Positions 1 through 11,415 of a DNA stretch of 64,000 nucleotides are shown here, in pieces (within the stretch, counting starts at the first letter, position 1; every line of letters begins with the position of its first letter). The stretch is from assembly GCF_000699445.3 (NCBI RefSeq), contig NC_067198.1:6420801-6484800 (forward strand). Reading direction: 5' to 3'. The translations under genes and the position numbers were made by a program. The notes under the pieces are model-generated. The model did not search any database and was not told the origin of the DNA. It worked only from the letters and a program-made list of their open reading frames with translations. This stretch comes from Schistosoma haematobium. Its lineage: Eukaryota; Platyhelminthes; Trematoda; Strigeidida; Schistosomatidae.

Positions 1-245
1 TTTAACTATACTATATTCTCCAAGCGACCTTCCTGATATTGTAGAACCTAAATGGATCATTTTCCCAGCTAATATAGCTCCACTGTGTTATCACTATGTA
101 AAATCTAATCACAATGTAATAAGTCTCAATCCCACACTCAACTACTTCAGTTTGGGAAGTCGAGCACTATACCGCTAGCTCTAGAAATAAAACAATACAG
201 TCTTGACCAAACTGAAGAATCAATATACCAAATTTGTAAACTAAC

Positions 246-473
246 CATTTCTACCTCTTCGTGCCAAACTTCTGCATTCGAAACACGCTCAAATCTTAAA
301 CCAAGCAGTTGTTGATACAATCGCAATATACCTGATTTTACAGTGGCCAATGGAAAATATTTCTTTAGAGCCACTTCATCGACGGAATAATCTCGTTCTT
401 TAACCATATTCATATAATATCGTGTGTCCCATGGATTTAGGCAATTATTAAACGTATATCCTAAACGGTCACA
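246..473 (-). CDS. THOP1: THOP1-like exon 9 (last complete exon in window)
   Basis: 76 codons, phase 0 at both ends. It starts [10 protein letters not shown] after a CTCTCTTCCAG acceptor, continues [18 protein letters not shown], and ends with [14 protein letters not shown] and EVWHEEVEM. The family reads WDMRYYMNQ...LLGIYQELLGLAF...AWHEDV. The donor is a weak GTTAGT. The next exon could not be fixed and may lie beyond position 1. Confidence 0.94.
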
Positions 474-1884
474 CTGGAAGAGAGAAACAAACTACGTATA
501 TACATTAAATGAAGGTTGGAGAGAAGAATACAACTGAAAAGGATCTTCATTATGGTCCGAAAATACCACGTGAGTAGAATCGATTAAAAATCAAGGGCAC
601 CGAAATTAATTGTTTTAACCTAGTTTATAACTCCTCAGTGATTCGAACCCATAAACGCACAAGTAAACGGACCCATGATAATCAAATTTATGCAGCAAGT
701 ATGCTACCTTAGTCATATTCATGTACACATGACATTATTTACAAAAATATCAGTTAGTCAATTACTATTAAAACGAATAATATGGATCACTGTACGTTGT
801 AAACCGGGAAGCATTGGATATTTATTTATAACCTAGCAGGGGACTGCTACTCAATGGAAGTACGCATCCACGAACCTACTGTGGATTAACAATCTACACA
901 ACACACTATGACAACAATCATCATGCGATTACTGATGACCAACAAATGCCCAGAGTTCTAGTGAGAAGCCGTGACCTGTAGAGTTTAATCACGTTAAGCA
1001 TGAGACTGGAACATCGAGTGACAAGTAGAATGAAACGGCCGAAGTTGGATGGTCTCAATAGTAATTCAGTGTGCGGAAAAAAATTGCTTGAACAAATTTC
1101 GTCGAATATTCCTTGGCCTTTAACTCCTCTAATTCGATGTTGTGGGATGGTTTAGTTAATCGCTGCTGATTGATTATACCTCCTGCCTTCAGGCATATCA
1201 TTTTTAAGTGTTTCGTATGGTTCAGAGACATTATTACCGAACATACTAGATGAAATGTACGTGTTCGTCTCGATAGGTGATTTAAAAACCCCAAGGAATT
1301 TAGCATGTAAATTGGTCATGATGTGCTCTTTAAAGTAAACTTCTTTGCACAGCAGAACCGACCATCAATCTTATTCAGCGAATTGGGAAGATATCGGAAT
1401 AATGAGCCAATCACTGGTGGTTTAGCATTGATCGGTCCTCATACTGAAAATTGAAATGATTTGTAAAGTAAGGGGATGTATGGGTCTTAACCTGAATAAG
1501 TTTGGGCAATTGTTCAAACATGACGAAGATAAAAATCTACACATACAAAAACAGGCAAAAGCAAGGGACAAACTCACAGACTTGTCTTCAGAAAACCAAA
1601 CAACTGGTCCACTACAAAAGATGACTTGATACAATATCCAGATCGGGGGCACCAACATTAAGTTCTTCGAAACACTGTACTCGGACAAAGCGCAAAAACC
1701 CCACGGAGAGTAATAGGGAAGAAGACGATAATAGTTAGGAGGAATAATTTGTTTGGTAGTTCACAGAGGTGAACAAGTATAGGACTGGAAGGTTCGTGGT
1801 TATTTAGGGGATGTGAAGCTCTGTATCAATTGAGTACTGGCTTGCCAAGAATTGGTGTGGACGCTTGATCCGGTGCCTTTATTT

Positions 1885-1925
<41 letters not shown>

Positions 1926-4900
1926 TAATATCCCTAGTATGAATGCCTATTAATCAATGCATTCAACTCTACAACAGATTTGTTTCGCAGAACACTAGCT
2001 TAGTATTCCCAACTTTGTTTACTGCGGTCTAGACATGCTAGGATCGAATGTATCTTACTCTTAAGTAACTTCACAGCTAAGTCGTGATCAAAACACATTT
2101 TAATAACTACAATTACAAGAGAAATAATTTACCAATGTAGAGAGCAAAAGCACTTTTTGTCCATAGAATAATCTTACCTCTTCTTTTTTCAATTCCAGTA
2201 AGCGAGTAATCTCCTTCAGTCGGAGTTTTTCGAGTTTATTACCAAGATTATTTAAAAATTCGCTAATATTCGCAGAAGTTTTAGTCGTATATAAGTCAAG
2301 CATAAAATCTGCATGTGTAGAAAAACCGAGAACTGTTGCACGCTAAAACGTAAGGACATAATATGAGGGAATGATAATCACAAGGATTCAGAAATGAAAG
2401 AAACATTTAAAAATATATGTGTGAAAAGCCATCAAGTATTTTAAATTCTTTTTATGAAACTGAGAAATTATCACAAATCTATGTAATACAGAGATGGAAG
2501 AGGGAGTCAATGCTATAAGAAAGAGCACAGAATGCCAGTGCAAAAAGACTGTCTTTCAGCCAGATAACTGACTATTTCCCGATGATAATACTTACCACTT
2601 AAAGGAAATTCATCACTGACGCTCATTCTGGAGTACCTGCTTGGACTCCGACCATGCCCTAATACGGGCACGCATCTGCTTGCGCCTCACTGGACGCAAA
2701 ACAGCCACATTAAAAAGACCCATTAGAACTGAGTTGAGTAACGAGAAAACCAAAAGTAGGTCCCAGGAACAACTGAGGTCACACTTAGGTAGTTCTGAGA
2801 ACGAGGCTGACCCAGATGTTGCTTGGAAAGACATACAAGCAGCTGTGGAAACAGCAGTGATATCTATTAAGGACTTAAACCACAGAGTTACAAAGAACCA
2901 GTGGATTTATTCCAAGTATATCACACTGATGGATCCTCGCAAACTCGTCCCATCAGGTTCCGAACATGATGAAGAGCGACAACAAATCAGATCTAGGTTA
3001 AGCAAAAGTCTAAGAAACGACCGTGAGCAGTGGTGGGCAACGAAAGCAAAAGAGATGAAAAAGGCGGCGACTATAGGGAACACAAGACAGCTTTATAGAC
3101 TAATAAAAGAAACTGGAACTAATAAGTCAAGTGTGAGATTATTTCGGAAAAAGACGATACTCTCATCTACTCCCAGTCCAGACGTTTAGAAAGATCGGCG
3201 GAACACATTAAAAAGCAGTTCAGCTGGCCTCCAGCTACTCTACAACTACCCATCATTCCCAGACAGTGTGAATGGAACATTGAAGTAGGTCCCCCAACTC
3301 TAGCAGAAGTTCAAAAGGCTATAGTTAATCTGAAACGAGGAAGGGCAGCTGGTTCAGATGGATTGACTCCAGAGGTCTTTAAGGATGGTGGTCCAATTTT
3401 AGCGATTAGGTTGACTAATATTTTAGCTAAGATCTGGGAGTTAGACGTTATTCCATCTGACTGGTCGCAATCACTTATCGTCCCAATATATAAGAGGGGG
3501 TCAAAATCATCTTGTGACAACCACAGAGGGATTAGTTTAACTAATATAATATCTAAAATACTAGCCTCGATAATTATCAGACGCCTAACTAAGACTCGTG
3601 AACTGCAAACACGAGAGAACCGAGCTGGCTTCAGACCTGGTCGTGGCTGCATCGACCACATATTCACCATTCGTCAGATTCTAGAACACAGGCATACTTA
3701 TCGACGTCCGACAATGGTCTCTCTTGACTTAAAAGCAGCATTTGACTGGGTAGACCGCGAGATTCTGTGGTAGTGTCTGTCATTGAAAGGCGTACCCCAG
3801 AAGTACATAAACCTTGCAAAGGCTCTTTACTCGAACACTACTAGCCGAGTCAGAGCTTATGAGGAACTGATTTCGCAACCTCAAGTGGTGTTCGTCAAGG
3901 CTGTCCACTTTCTCCATTTCTGTTTAACTTCATCATAGACCTACTGATGGAAATAACATTCTCGTCTACTGAATTCTCGGGTATTGATCTCCTACCAGGA
4001 GGTTCACTTATCGACTTAGAATACGCAGATGACATAGTCCCGTTTGATGAAGACGCTGACAAAATGCAGTCTTTTGGCAGCACTAAGCAACAATGCCAGA
4101 ATGTTTGGAATGCGCTTCTCTCCCTCTAAATGCAAGTTGTTGCTTCAGGACTGGCCTGCGTCAACACTTGAACTAAGGATAGGGAGTGAAGTAGTCGAAC
4201 GCGTCGACAACTTCACTTATCTTGGAAGTCTGATCAACCTTAATGGGCTGGTATCGGACGAAATCTTAGCACGGATTCGAAAAGCTCGTTTGGCTTTTGC
4301 CAACTTACGTCACCTTTGGCAAAGACGAGATATCCGTCTATCAATAAAAGGACGAGTACACTGCGCGGCAGTCCGTTCTGTCTTATTTTACGGCAGCGAA
4401 ACATGGCCTTTAAGAGTAGAAGACACCCGTAAGCTACTAGGTATTTGACCACATATGCCTTAGAAATATTACTGGCGTCTGTTGGGATCACCGGGTAAGT
4501 AATAGTGAGGTTAGACGCAGGGTATTAGGTAATGATGGTAAATCAGTTGATGAGGCTGTTAATCTTCATCGACTGAGATGGTTGGGCCACGTGTTACGTA
4601 TGCCTGAACACCGATTACCACGACGTGCAATGCTAACGGGTGTTAGAGATGGTTGGAAGAGAATTAGGGACGGCCAAACCAAAACGTGGCATCAGTGCTT
4701 GAAGACACTAACCTCTAGTCTGAGCCATGTTGGTAGGTGCAGACTACTTGGTTGGGGTCCGCGTGACTATCGTAACCCACGGTTGGAGACTCTTGGTGAC
4801 ATGGCTCAGAATCGATCACAATGGCGTAGGTGTATACACTCCCTGTCTTCCCTTAAACTAAAAGATTAAAACCACTTCATATCTTTCTTTCTACTAACTA

Positions 4901-7900
4901 ATTCTTTCTTCCTGTACTGTATCCTTATATGCAATCTTTCTCATATATATTACCACCTTTGACCTAACCACTCCTATGAATCCGGTGTTCATCTTGCTGT
5001 GCTAATGAGGTATGGCAACCTGGACCGATGCATATATGTGCCTGGTCCTACGTTGTAGCTGACTGACTGACTGACGCGTTGATATTTATAAGACTCAAAC
5101 AAGTAACCAAGACATATTAACATACAATTTATTATGGAACACGAACAGAATGACACGTTCCACTTTCTTGATATTGCCATAAAACGTAGGGGAGACGGGA
5201 CAGTTCGATGTTCGGTTTATCAAAAAGTACTTAGAATGGCCTTTACCTGAATTTCAATAGTTTTTATCAAATCAGTTACAAGAAAGCATTAGTCAAAACA
5301 ATTTTATAGGGTAGAAAAGATATGTGCCACAAACAAATTAGGAGGAATGATGAACGTTGGAAAATGCCTGAGAGACAACTACTACCCACAGAAATCTATT
5401 GACAAAAACTCAAAGAAAACAAGACGGAAGTGATTACAGTCAATAAAAAACCGATATCTATAAGTCTCAACTTCAAAGGTAATGACATCGCAAGCACAAT
5501 CAGCAGGAGGCTTAATTCTGCATTAGACAGAACTTACTCGGCAACCAAACTATTAATTCTTTATAAAACAACATGTCCAATAACCCAATCAAAGGTCGAT
5601 AAGCACCCCTTTCATGTTACCGTCAACTGTGTTTATAAGTTTAAGTGTACCTGCCAAAACAGCTACATTGGTTGAACAAAAAAGGACATATGGATTTTCT
5701 CGAGAATGTTCCAAAAGGCCTTAGAACAAAAAAGAGAATGATTCTAAACAGTGCAATTACTAAACATCTCTTAGATAAAGGACATCAGGTCGATATCTTG
5801 CAATCTTTTAAGGTGATTAGTAAGCAACCAAACTCCAGTCTTCTGAACTTTACTGGGGCCGTTGCTATCAGACGTCAAAAACCTGATTTAGGTGTTCAAA
5901 AACTGACGGTTATTAATATCTCCTTGCCTTGAGGACGAATATTCTTTCATTGGATCTTAAAACATTTTTTAAAAACTTTTTCTTGTACTTGCTACACAAC
6001 TGAGGTTTTTTTCATTTCGACTGTCTTCCAAATTAGTAATCTAATTTTATTAACTGAGCTTTACTCATTTTATTCCTATCAGCGTTTATTCATTGTGTAT
6101 TCACTTATATTCTAGCCGTTTGAACTCTAGTCACAATCAATGTTGTAGAATGTTCTTTTACGTAAGGTATATATTTACAATATTCAGTCTATTGAATTCA
6201 TTTACGCTGTTGCTATACTATACTAGTGTGTCTTCAACGTAACTTCCAACTAAACGCTTTCACCTAAGTGATTTAAACCCATTTCGTAATCATATTTTAG
6301 ATATCCTAGGTTAAAAGCAGCTAACGAGAACGAAATAAACGAAATAAAATAAATTCATGCTATTCTGCTAGAATCTTTTTTCTTGCTTTCTTCAAATTGA
6401 TAAAGGGAACTATGTGTATGGGATTTATAATTTTTCTTATTAAATCATTTTCATATTTCCCCTTAATTGAAGGAAAACTAACCAATTCGATATAGAGATG
6501 CAAACATTTGGATGTAAACTCATTAGTTTAAAGGTCAAGCGCTCATTGTGACGTCTGAAAATCTTGGGGCGACGGAATGTCACTGCCACTGAAGTGTTCC
6601 ATACTAGAAGGATCCTAGTGTGAACAATGTGTTTGCACTCTTCGCTGGTTACCATGATAAGTGGACTACATCACAATACAGTTTGGTTTGTAGTCTAGTG
6701 TGTAAACGTGAATGTCATCGCTACATTATGTTGCAGCAATACCAGTACTGATAATGATAATGATGGGCGAATAGCAACCACTCTCAATCCACTAATGTAC
6801 ATTGAAATTATTTAATTACAGGTACAAATAAAATAACATACTTCTTTTCGTAGTTCCATTAAACGTTTCAATATGGGTGAATTTTCTTTAACACACCTAA
6901 AAACATAAATTATAAGTCGAAAATAAATTCAGTCAAAGTGAATTTATAAGAAAATACCTTATACTAATTTATAATTTAGGTTCATAATAAAAGTCAGAAA
7001 ACCAGACATTTCTAAAATCTCCTTCAACTAACTATTATCTACTGATTCATGAAAGTTGTTTTCATAGACTTGGGCCATATTGTTTGTTGTGGGAGGGTTA
7101 GTGACATTACCAAGTAGCGTAAACCGAATTAGTTTGAGCAGGATTCTGACCTCCAACCTAGAGGTTGGAAATTAAGTGTGTTACACAAAACCACTTATTT
7201 TAAATGAAACCTAGACGGTGATGGAGCGCATCCATACAAATCCCATTAAACTTCATTTATCAATAATGACGACCAGTACTTTTGATAAGCCTCTAAAGAA
7301 AATCAGTAGCCAAACGTTTAATTTACCTCGAATTAAAAGCTGTTTCTAATGTTCTCCTTGTTTCTGGATTAGACGCTTTTTGCATGATCGGGAAGTAGTG
7401 TGGATATTTGAGAGATACTTCACGTTTGCCAGAAGGGAGCTATTTTTAATTCATAAGTGCATTGAAAAAGAAATAATAACATATTAGGCAGCACATAAAT
7501 AATTTGTACAGGAAATTTCGCAATTAATATCATTATTATTATGAAATCGTTGAGATGTGATTCTTATTCTGTGGTTGATAAATTCAAATTTTTATTTTTA
7601 TTTATTTATTTTAACACATGGATATTGGTACAAGGAGGCACCAAATACATATGCGCCACACAAATCTTTAATGATCAATTTCTTTAAATAATTAACCTAA
7701 GACAATTTGTTGTTGACTATCTATATCACACATTACTCAAACTATGTTCGCATTCTCTAACTTGTAATTTCAGTACTGCAGCTCAAAATCAACAATTGAG
7801 GCATAACAATCCTCACTGATTACAACATTAGGTTGCATGAAAAAAAGTCAAGAATGTACAACTACAGAATAACATAACGCGTAAAAAAACAGAATCACCT

Positions 7901-10422
7901 TTTTCAAACCATCAATGAAATCAGCAGGACATCCAGCTAAAAACAAACAAATTAAACTATATCAATTTCCATAAAAAAACGGCACACGAAAATAGATTTA
8001 CCTGCAACGTTTTACTAGCTACTCCAAAAACCGTTTGTCACAAGAAAATCATTACATCATTTCATCATTGAAGTATGTTTTATCCATCATCGTTCTGCTA
8101 CTTTAATAACAACACACAAACGAATCGCTAAACCAAACAACACAGAGAAAATGGATCTAAACTGTCATACTTTCTACAACTATTAAAAACAAATACATTG
8201 TTTTGTTGATTTCCAAACAAATACCCATTAAACAGAAAAATCAATTGAAAATTGTATGACTGACGAGGCAACAACTTAACGATTTACTCCACCGATACTG
8301 GATAATGGACTTGTGGCTAAACTAAAGGCATATTAGAAGGTCGCATTAACAAAAGATATACAAAAACCAGTTTTATCGCCACAAGACGAGTCGCTCAAGG
8401 GAACTATCACTGTTGATTATCTCATGAAAGAAAAAATAGCTCTTCAGTTCCAATGCATAACATTCATAACCAATGAAATAAAATAATCAAAAACACGACA
8501 AATTCATTAGCGAGCCTGCAATTCTGGTAACTGGATATGTTTATATAACCATCTCCTACCTTTCTAGCCTTAAAACACTGCAAACAATTAACACACAAAG
8601 CATAGAATCACCATGGCTTATCATAATTATGTCATTAACATCTTATTCAGTTAATCTAAAACTTTATCATTGTTATTGTTAACATACTCAATTCCTCATC
8701 TGTAAACTCTAACAAAGTGTTCTCTTCATTTAGAGCACGTTGGAAATCAATGCACAATTGATTTTCTTCCTTATTCAAGGCTTCTATCAACTTCCTTTTA
8801 TCGTCATCCAGATGAAGACCTGTTGTTCACAATTACAGTTATTCATAAATATCATACACAAACAAGCAACAAACCATTTCTCCGACCGAGCTGAACTTTT
8901 CTATCAACATAACGACGATATTCATCGGGGAATGATGAATCTATATTTTTTTGAACTGAAACAAACTTCTCAAATACGTCCTTTCGCATCCTGGGCAATG
9001 AAAATTTAGAAAAATAGTAGTAAGACATGACAGATGGTACTAGTTTAAGTAATTTAAAATTAGAGAGCATTTAGTACATAGAGAGGAAATAAATAATAGC
9101 ATCATAGGTCGTGTTAAACTGGAATAAACTCCAGGAATCCGATAATATGTTGCGTTTTAAGAACTACAGTTTTATAAAAGGAGGTTAGCCTGATTACGAT
9201 CGACTGTGATAAGGGTTATATGGTGTTAAAAAGTAGATTACGACTAACAGATAACGGCTGAAAAGTTTGGAATACCTTGTACAATTCAATATCAGTGAGT
9301 CGTTTTTACGGCTAAAACAAACATTCCATAAACATCCCAGTAAATTAGGTAGCAATCAATTTAAACGAATTTTCTCTTGATTACTCAAGTCGATGGCAAC
9401 CAACACGGTTGGCTTTTTGTTTTTCAATATTTTCGCAGTAAGCCCTATTTATCTTACGGCCTCTCAGACCAAGATACAAAAATAGTTTGAATTTTGATGG
9501 GAGGCACACGCTTATTTGTTTATGGCTGTGAAACAAGTGGGTTCAAGCAACAAATAAAGTGGAAATAAACGAGAACAAAAAAGAAATAAAAGGGATATTC
9601 CGTTATATAATGAAAGGCAATGATAGGAAACCGCGTCAGAATGTTTGATTCTTTGCCTATCATGGAAGGATAGTGAGGACTTCACCCATTTCGTTGCTCT
9701 GTATCTCGAATGTCTCTAAGTTGTCTGCTTTTCGCCTAAATAGACGACAAATTTATTGAAACATTTAAATGCCAAATTTCCCGACTCAAGGGAAACTTTT
9801 ATCCTCTTTGAGGAAATTTCGGGGAAGTCTAAATATAAAATTTTGAGAAAACAGTACAAAACTCTCAAAATTTCCCCAAACTATGGAGAGGATCAACAAC
9901 CTCGCCGATCACGGTACTTTTGAGGAAACGCCGAAATAGGGAGATTTGGTGGTTAAGTTAAGACATCTGTAGGTTTTTATGCCAGCTACAAATAATTCGT
10001 TACGTAGGTTAAGTTGGTGCTTGTTTTTTTTTAAAACAAATATTGTAGAAAAGATTCGAATGAAAAAAGATTTAACTTACTCTAATTCAACTTTCACATC
10101 AGAAAGTCTACGAGTGGCATCATAACTGGCGTCTCTTATAGCTTTACAAGCGGAAATATGTTGAAGGAAGTCTATAGCGTTTTTTTCTGTTTGATATCCA
10201 GCTTCAAACAGTGACATAAGCTGGAAAAATGTCAGTATATTGAATAATAATATTTACTAGAACAACTGACTTAAAAGAAGCAGGTTCAGATGATCCCACT
10301 TTGTCATATACTGAAACGGCATGGCTGATTAAGGTTGATGTTCTCTCAACAATATCATCCACAGTAGCAGACCACTTCAGGAAACAACCAGGGGTAACGA
10401 ACATACTCAAAATTGTGCCGAC
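246..10422 (-). CDS. THOP1: Thimet oligopeptidase/neurolysin-like M3 metallopeptidase, N-terminal part (spliced, 9 exons, runs off left edge)
   Basis: Cytosolic zinc endopeptidase of family M3 that cleaves short peptides. Exons in transcript order: 10258-10422, 10081-10220, 8875-8990, 8688-8819, 7899-7936, 7327-7439, 6842-6896, 2178-2342 and 246-473. They total 1152 nt (384 codons) and every junction keeps phase. The product follows vertebrate THOP1/neurolysin from near the N-terminus to about residue 410, with hallmark stretches [45 protein letters not shown] and VWHEEVE. The HEXXH zinc site is C-terminal to this part in the family and lies beyond position 1, so catalytic integrity cannot be judged. 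Several residues ([14 protein letters not shown]) look closer to neurolysin than to THOP1, so the symbol denotes the THOP1/NLN family. The true start is uncertain: the first exon opens after a T-rich AG acceptor and its first ATG is at about 10407. Introns 1 and 3 are tiny (37 and 55 bp), whereas later ones reach 4.5 kb and hold transposons. Confidence 0.93.
961..1006 (+). repeat. Interspersed repeat fragment, family shared with 23470-23514
   Basis: The stretch GTGAGAAGCCGTGACC...TTAAGCATGAG is imperfectly repeated in the same orientation at 23470-23514 (GTGGAAAGCCGTGGCTGG...CTGAGCATGAGG). Both copies are intronic, which fits an old dispersed repeat. The class is not identified and the full boundaries were not found. 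Confidence 0.5.
1888..1926. repeat. (TA)n microsatellite
   Basis: About 39 bp of nearly pure alternating A/T with one interruption. It lies in the THOP1-like intron. Confidence 0.95.
2178..2342 (-). CDS. THOP1: THOP1-like exon 8
   Basis: 55 codons, phase 0 at both ends. It encodes [20 protein letters not shown], then a helical segment ending in LLELKKEE. The family reads LLGFHTHADYVLEMNMAKTS...ILELKRAE. Acceptor TTTTAG, donor GTAAGA. Confidence 0.94.
2641..3189 (+). pseudogene. RTE ORF fragment: endonuclease end and linker to RT
   Basis: Open for 182 codons from a TTG that is not a true start. It begins [19 protein letters not shown], the SDH end of an AP endonuclease, followed by a charged, helical linker. 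The frame is lost before the RT palm. Product non-functional. Confidence 0.75.
3290..4869 (+). pseudogene. RTE reverse transcriptase and C-terminal domain, frameshifted
   Basis: Pieces at 3363-3773, 3947-4129, 4044-4448 and 4582-4869 together give fingers, palm (YADD), thumb ([12 protein letters not shown]) and the C-terminal WLGHVLRMP region. A stop at 3771 and at least two frame changes interrupt it. Confidence 0.85.
5060..5075 (+). repeat. (TGAC)4 3' tail of the RTE element
   Basis: Four perfect TGAC units directly after the RTE 3' untranslated part. RTE elements characteristically end in short tandem repeats made or extended during target-primed reverse transcription. Confidence 0.8.
5090..5935 (+). 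mobile_element. Penelope-like element remnant (RT end plus GIY-YIG endonuclease)
   Basis: Reading frames show [19 protein letters not shown] (5160-5220), matching the LDV...DGTL...VYRK region at the end of Penelope-like RTs. The GIY-YIG domain follows: [15 protein letters not shown] (about 5628-5675), then [19 protein letters not shown], and [15 protein letters not shown] near the end. The glycine of SYIG is followed at once by a stop, and the linker domain is broken by more stops, so the copy is dead. It abuts the 3' tail of the RTE element in the same orientation. It could be an older element split by the RTE insertion, but no left half was recognised before 2616. Confidence 0.82.
5936..6841 (-). 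other. THOP1-like intron 7, repeat-free remainder
   Basis: AT-rich intron sequence between the Penelope-like remnant and exon 7. No coding similarity or structured repeat was recognised; the ORF at 6440-6655 (minus) has no family features. Confidence 0.6.
6842..6896 (-). CDS. THOP1: THOP1-like exon 7
   Basis: 55 nt, phase 2 to 0. It encodes [18 protein letters not shown], matching CKEENCAILKELVTLRAQ. Acceptor TTTTTAG, donor GTATGT. The next intron (2343-6841) is 4.5 kb and carries two transposon remnants. Confidence 0.88.
7327..7439 (-). CDS. THOP1: THOP1-like exon 6
   Basis: 113 nt, phase 0 to 2. It encodes [19 protein letters not shown] and [11 protein letters not shown], the strongest match to the family ([12 protein letters not shown]...PETRRKVEEAFNCR). 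Acceptor AATAG, donor GTAAAT. Confidence 0.95.
7899..7936 (-). CDS. THOP1: THOP1-like exon 5 (micro-exon)
   Basis: Only 38 nt, phase 1 to 0. It encodes [12 protein letters not shown], which fills exactly the gap left between exons 4 and 6 (family: GLPEDFLNSLEK). Acceptor TTTTTAG, donor GTGATT. Phase agreement on both sides makes a chance match unlikely. Confidence 0.85.
8688..8819 (-). CDS. THOP1: THOP1-like exon 4
   Basis: 132 nt, phase 1 to 1. It encodes [18 protein letters not shown], then [19 protein letters not shown], a near-match to the family's LCIDFNKNLNEDTTFLPFT. Acceptor AACAG, donor GTATGT. Confidence 0.92.
8875..8990 (-). CDS. THOP1: THOP1-like exon 3
   Basis: 116 nt, phase 2 to 1. 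It encodes [13 protein letters not shown] and the family signature KVQLGRRNG. The acceptor is CCCAG; the donor is the weak GTTTGT. The following intron (8820-8874) is only 55 bp. Confidence 0.92.
8991..10080 (-). other. THOP1-like intron 2 with a perfect hairpin
   Basis: 1090-bp intron. Apart from the inverted repeat at 9838-9873, nothing is recognised. Introns 4-6 (7937-8687, 7440-7898, 6897-7326) are likewise plain AT-rich sequence. Confidence 0.7.
9838..9873. repeat. Perfect 11-bp inverted repeat
   Basis: AAATTTTGAGA (9838-9848) and TCTCAAAATTT (9863-9873) form an 11-bp stem with a 14-nt loop. GGGGAA and CCCC flank the arms at unequal distances. It is AT-rich and intronic, so function is doubtful. 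Confidence 0.6.
10081..10220 (-). CDS. THOP1: THOP1-like exon 2
   Basis: 140 nt, phase 0 to 2. It encodes [10 protein letters not shown] and [14 protein letters not shown], equivalent to the family's ILDFPQHVS and EADKKLSEFDVEM. It is separated from exon 1 by a 37-bp intron (10221-10257). The donor is a consensus GTAAGT. Confidence 0.9.
10258..10422 (-). CDS. THOP1: THOP1-like exon 1 in window (5'-most exon found)
   Basis: 55 codons, phase 0 at both ends. It encodes [15 protein letters not shown] and VYDKVG, matching the family N-terminus (LRWDLS...ERT, VYDQVG). The upstream edge is a TTTTTTAG acceptor (10423-10430); the downstream donor is GTAAAT (10257-10252). An in-frame ATG lies at about 10407; no upstream coding exon was found. 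Confidence 0.85.
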
Positions 10423-11415
10423 CTAAAAAATTAAGATCATCCGTTCGTTCAAACTGTATCCACATCCAAATTCTGATCAGACTCGAATTTATGTATTAAT
10501 GACTTAGGGCCTATAGACTTCGATAGATACTTCTTAGTAAGCTTTTTAAAGTGTTCAGTCTTCTCTTGAATAAGACAAGTGACGATGTGGGCACCATTTC
10601 TTCAGGTAACAGGTTTCAAGAACTGATTACTCGGGGTGTAAACCTGTATTCCACGGAAATTCAGCCTGCCATTAGCGTTGTTACTAGATCGTTTTGTCCT
10701 CTGAGTTTCATCGATCTGGTAGGAAGAGGAAGAGAATATATATAAGGCTCAAAATCATTTCCCAGTAATCTAAATATCAAATTCTGATTACCTCATAATC
10801 TGCGTTAGGACATAGTGAAGAGGTCTACATTCTCAAGTTGTTTTCTTTACGGTTAATCACAGAGGTGTGGAGTTGCACATACGGCTGCTCTCTCTTTTTT
10901 CCAAGACGTCCGAGTAGCCTTTTAATTAGGAGCTCGAATCCTGACCGATGATTAGTTTCTTATTGACATTCTCTTATGATGACAGATTTCAACACCTGGG
11001 ATCATTTTTATTGAGTTGCAAAAGAATAAGGGGTGACCGGTAATGGGATACAACATATAAAGTACACCAAGCCACCCCAAAATAAGCACACTAACAGAAC
11101 ACCATAACCACTCTTCTTGAACAAAACAATGGAAAACAATAAACTATTTTCACACTTTGTTCATTATGAGTTGTTCCCATTCAACCGAAGTGACCACAAC
11201 CCCATCAGCGGATAGCACGAAGAGGAGTATAGCGACTCACGTGAAATTGAGTTTATTCTCATTTAGATCAGTCAAGGTCTTTTTTAACCTATTTAATGGA
11301 CAAAGTCATCCATGCTGTAATAACTTGTATTTTTATTATTATATGAAATACGTATGCTTGAGTATTATTTAGCGCCTACGAATATATATTCACTCTGTTA
11401 GCTTCATTATTAGCT
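10423..11415. other. Region upstream of the THOP1-like gene
   Basis: Begins with the T-rich acceptor tract of exon 1. No further coding exon was identified. ORFs at 10551-10745 and 11157-11372 (plus) have no recognisable family and do not look like exons of either neighbour. It should hold the peptidase promoter and perhaps a 5' untranslated exon. Confidence 0.5.

Larger units (their letters stand above)
474..2177 (-). other. THOP1-like intron 8 (non-coding)
   Basis: Intron of 1704 bp between exons 8 and 9. It contains a repeat piece shared with 23470-23514 and a (TA)n tract at 1888-1926. The short ORFs here (for example 1055-1306 and 1422-1688, minus) show no family resemblance. Confidence 0.8.
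2623..5075 (+). mobile_element. RTE-clade (SR2-like) non-LTR retrotransposon, 5'-truncated and decayed
   Basis: The element starts inside the endonuclease: only its last catalytic motif SDHALI (about 2644) remains. The RT follows in three frames: [16 protein letters not shown] near 3340, [14 protein letters not shown] near 3630, [11 protein letters not shown] near 3730, the catalytic EYADD at about 4018-4032, and a C-terminal domain with [16 protein letters not shown] near 4585. Frameshifts (about 3190 and 4040-4130) and a TAG at 3771 make it dead. It ends in (TGAC)4 at 5060-5075, the short 3' tandem tail typical of RTE elements. CTGACGC occurs at 2616-2622 and again at 5071-5077, a possible target-site duplication that is confounded by the tail. 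It lies antisense inside the peptidase intron. The family match is by recalled RTE/SR2 features, not by search. Confidence 0.88.

Noticed and set aside
1..70. Possible next THOP1-like exon on the minus strand (frame with SGRSLGEYSI resembling SGEVVGKFYL)
   Set aside because: No acceptor gives the phase needed after exon 9 without a stop, the match is weak, and the window ends within it.
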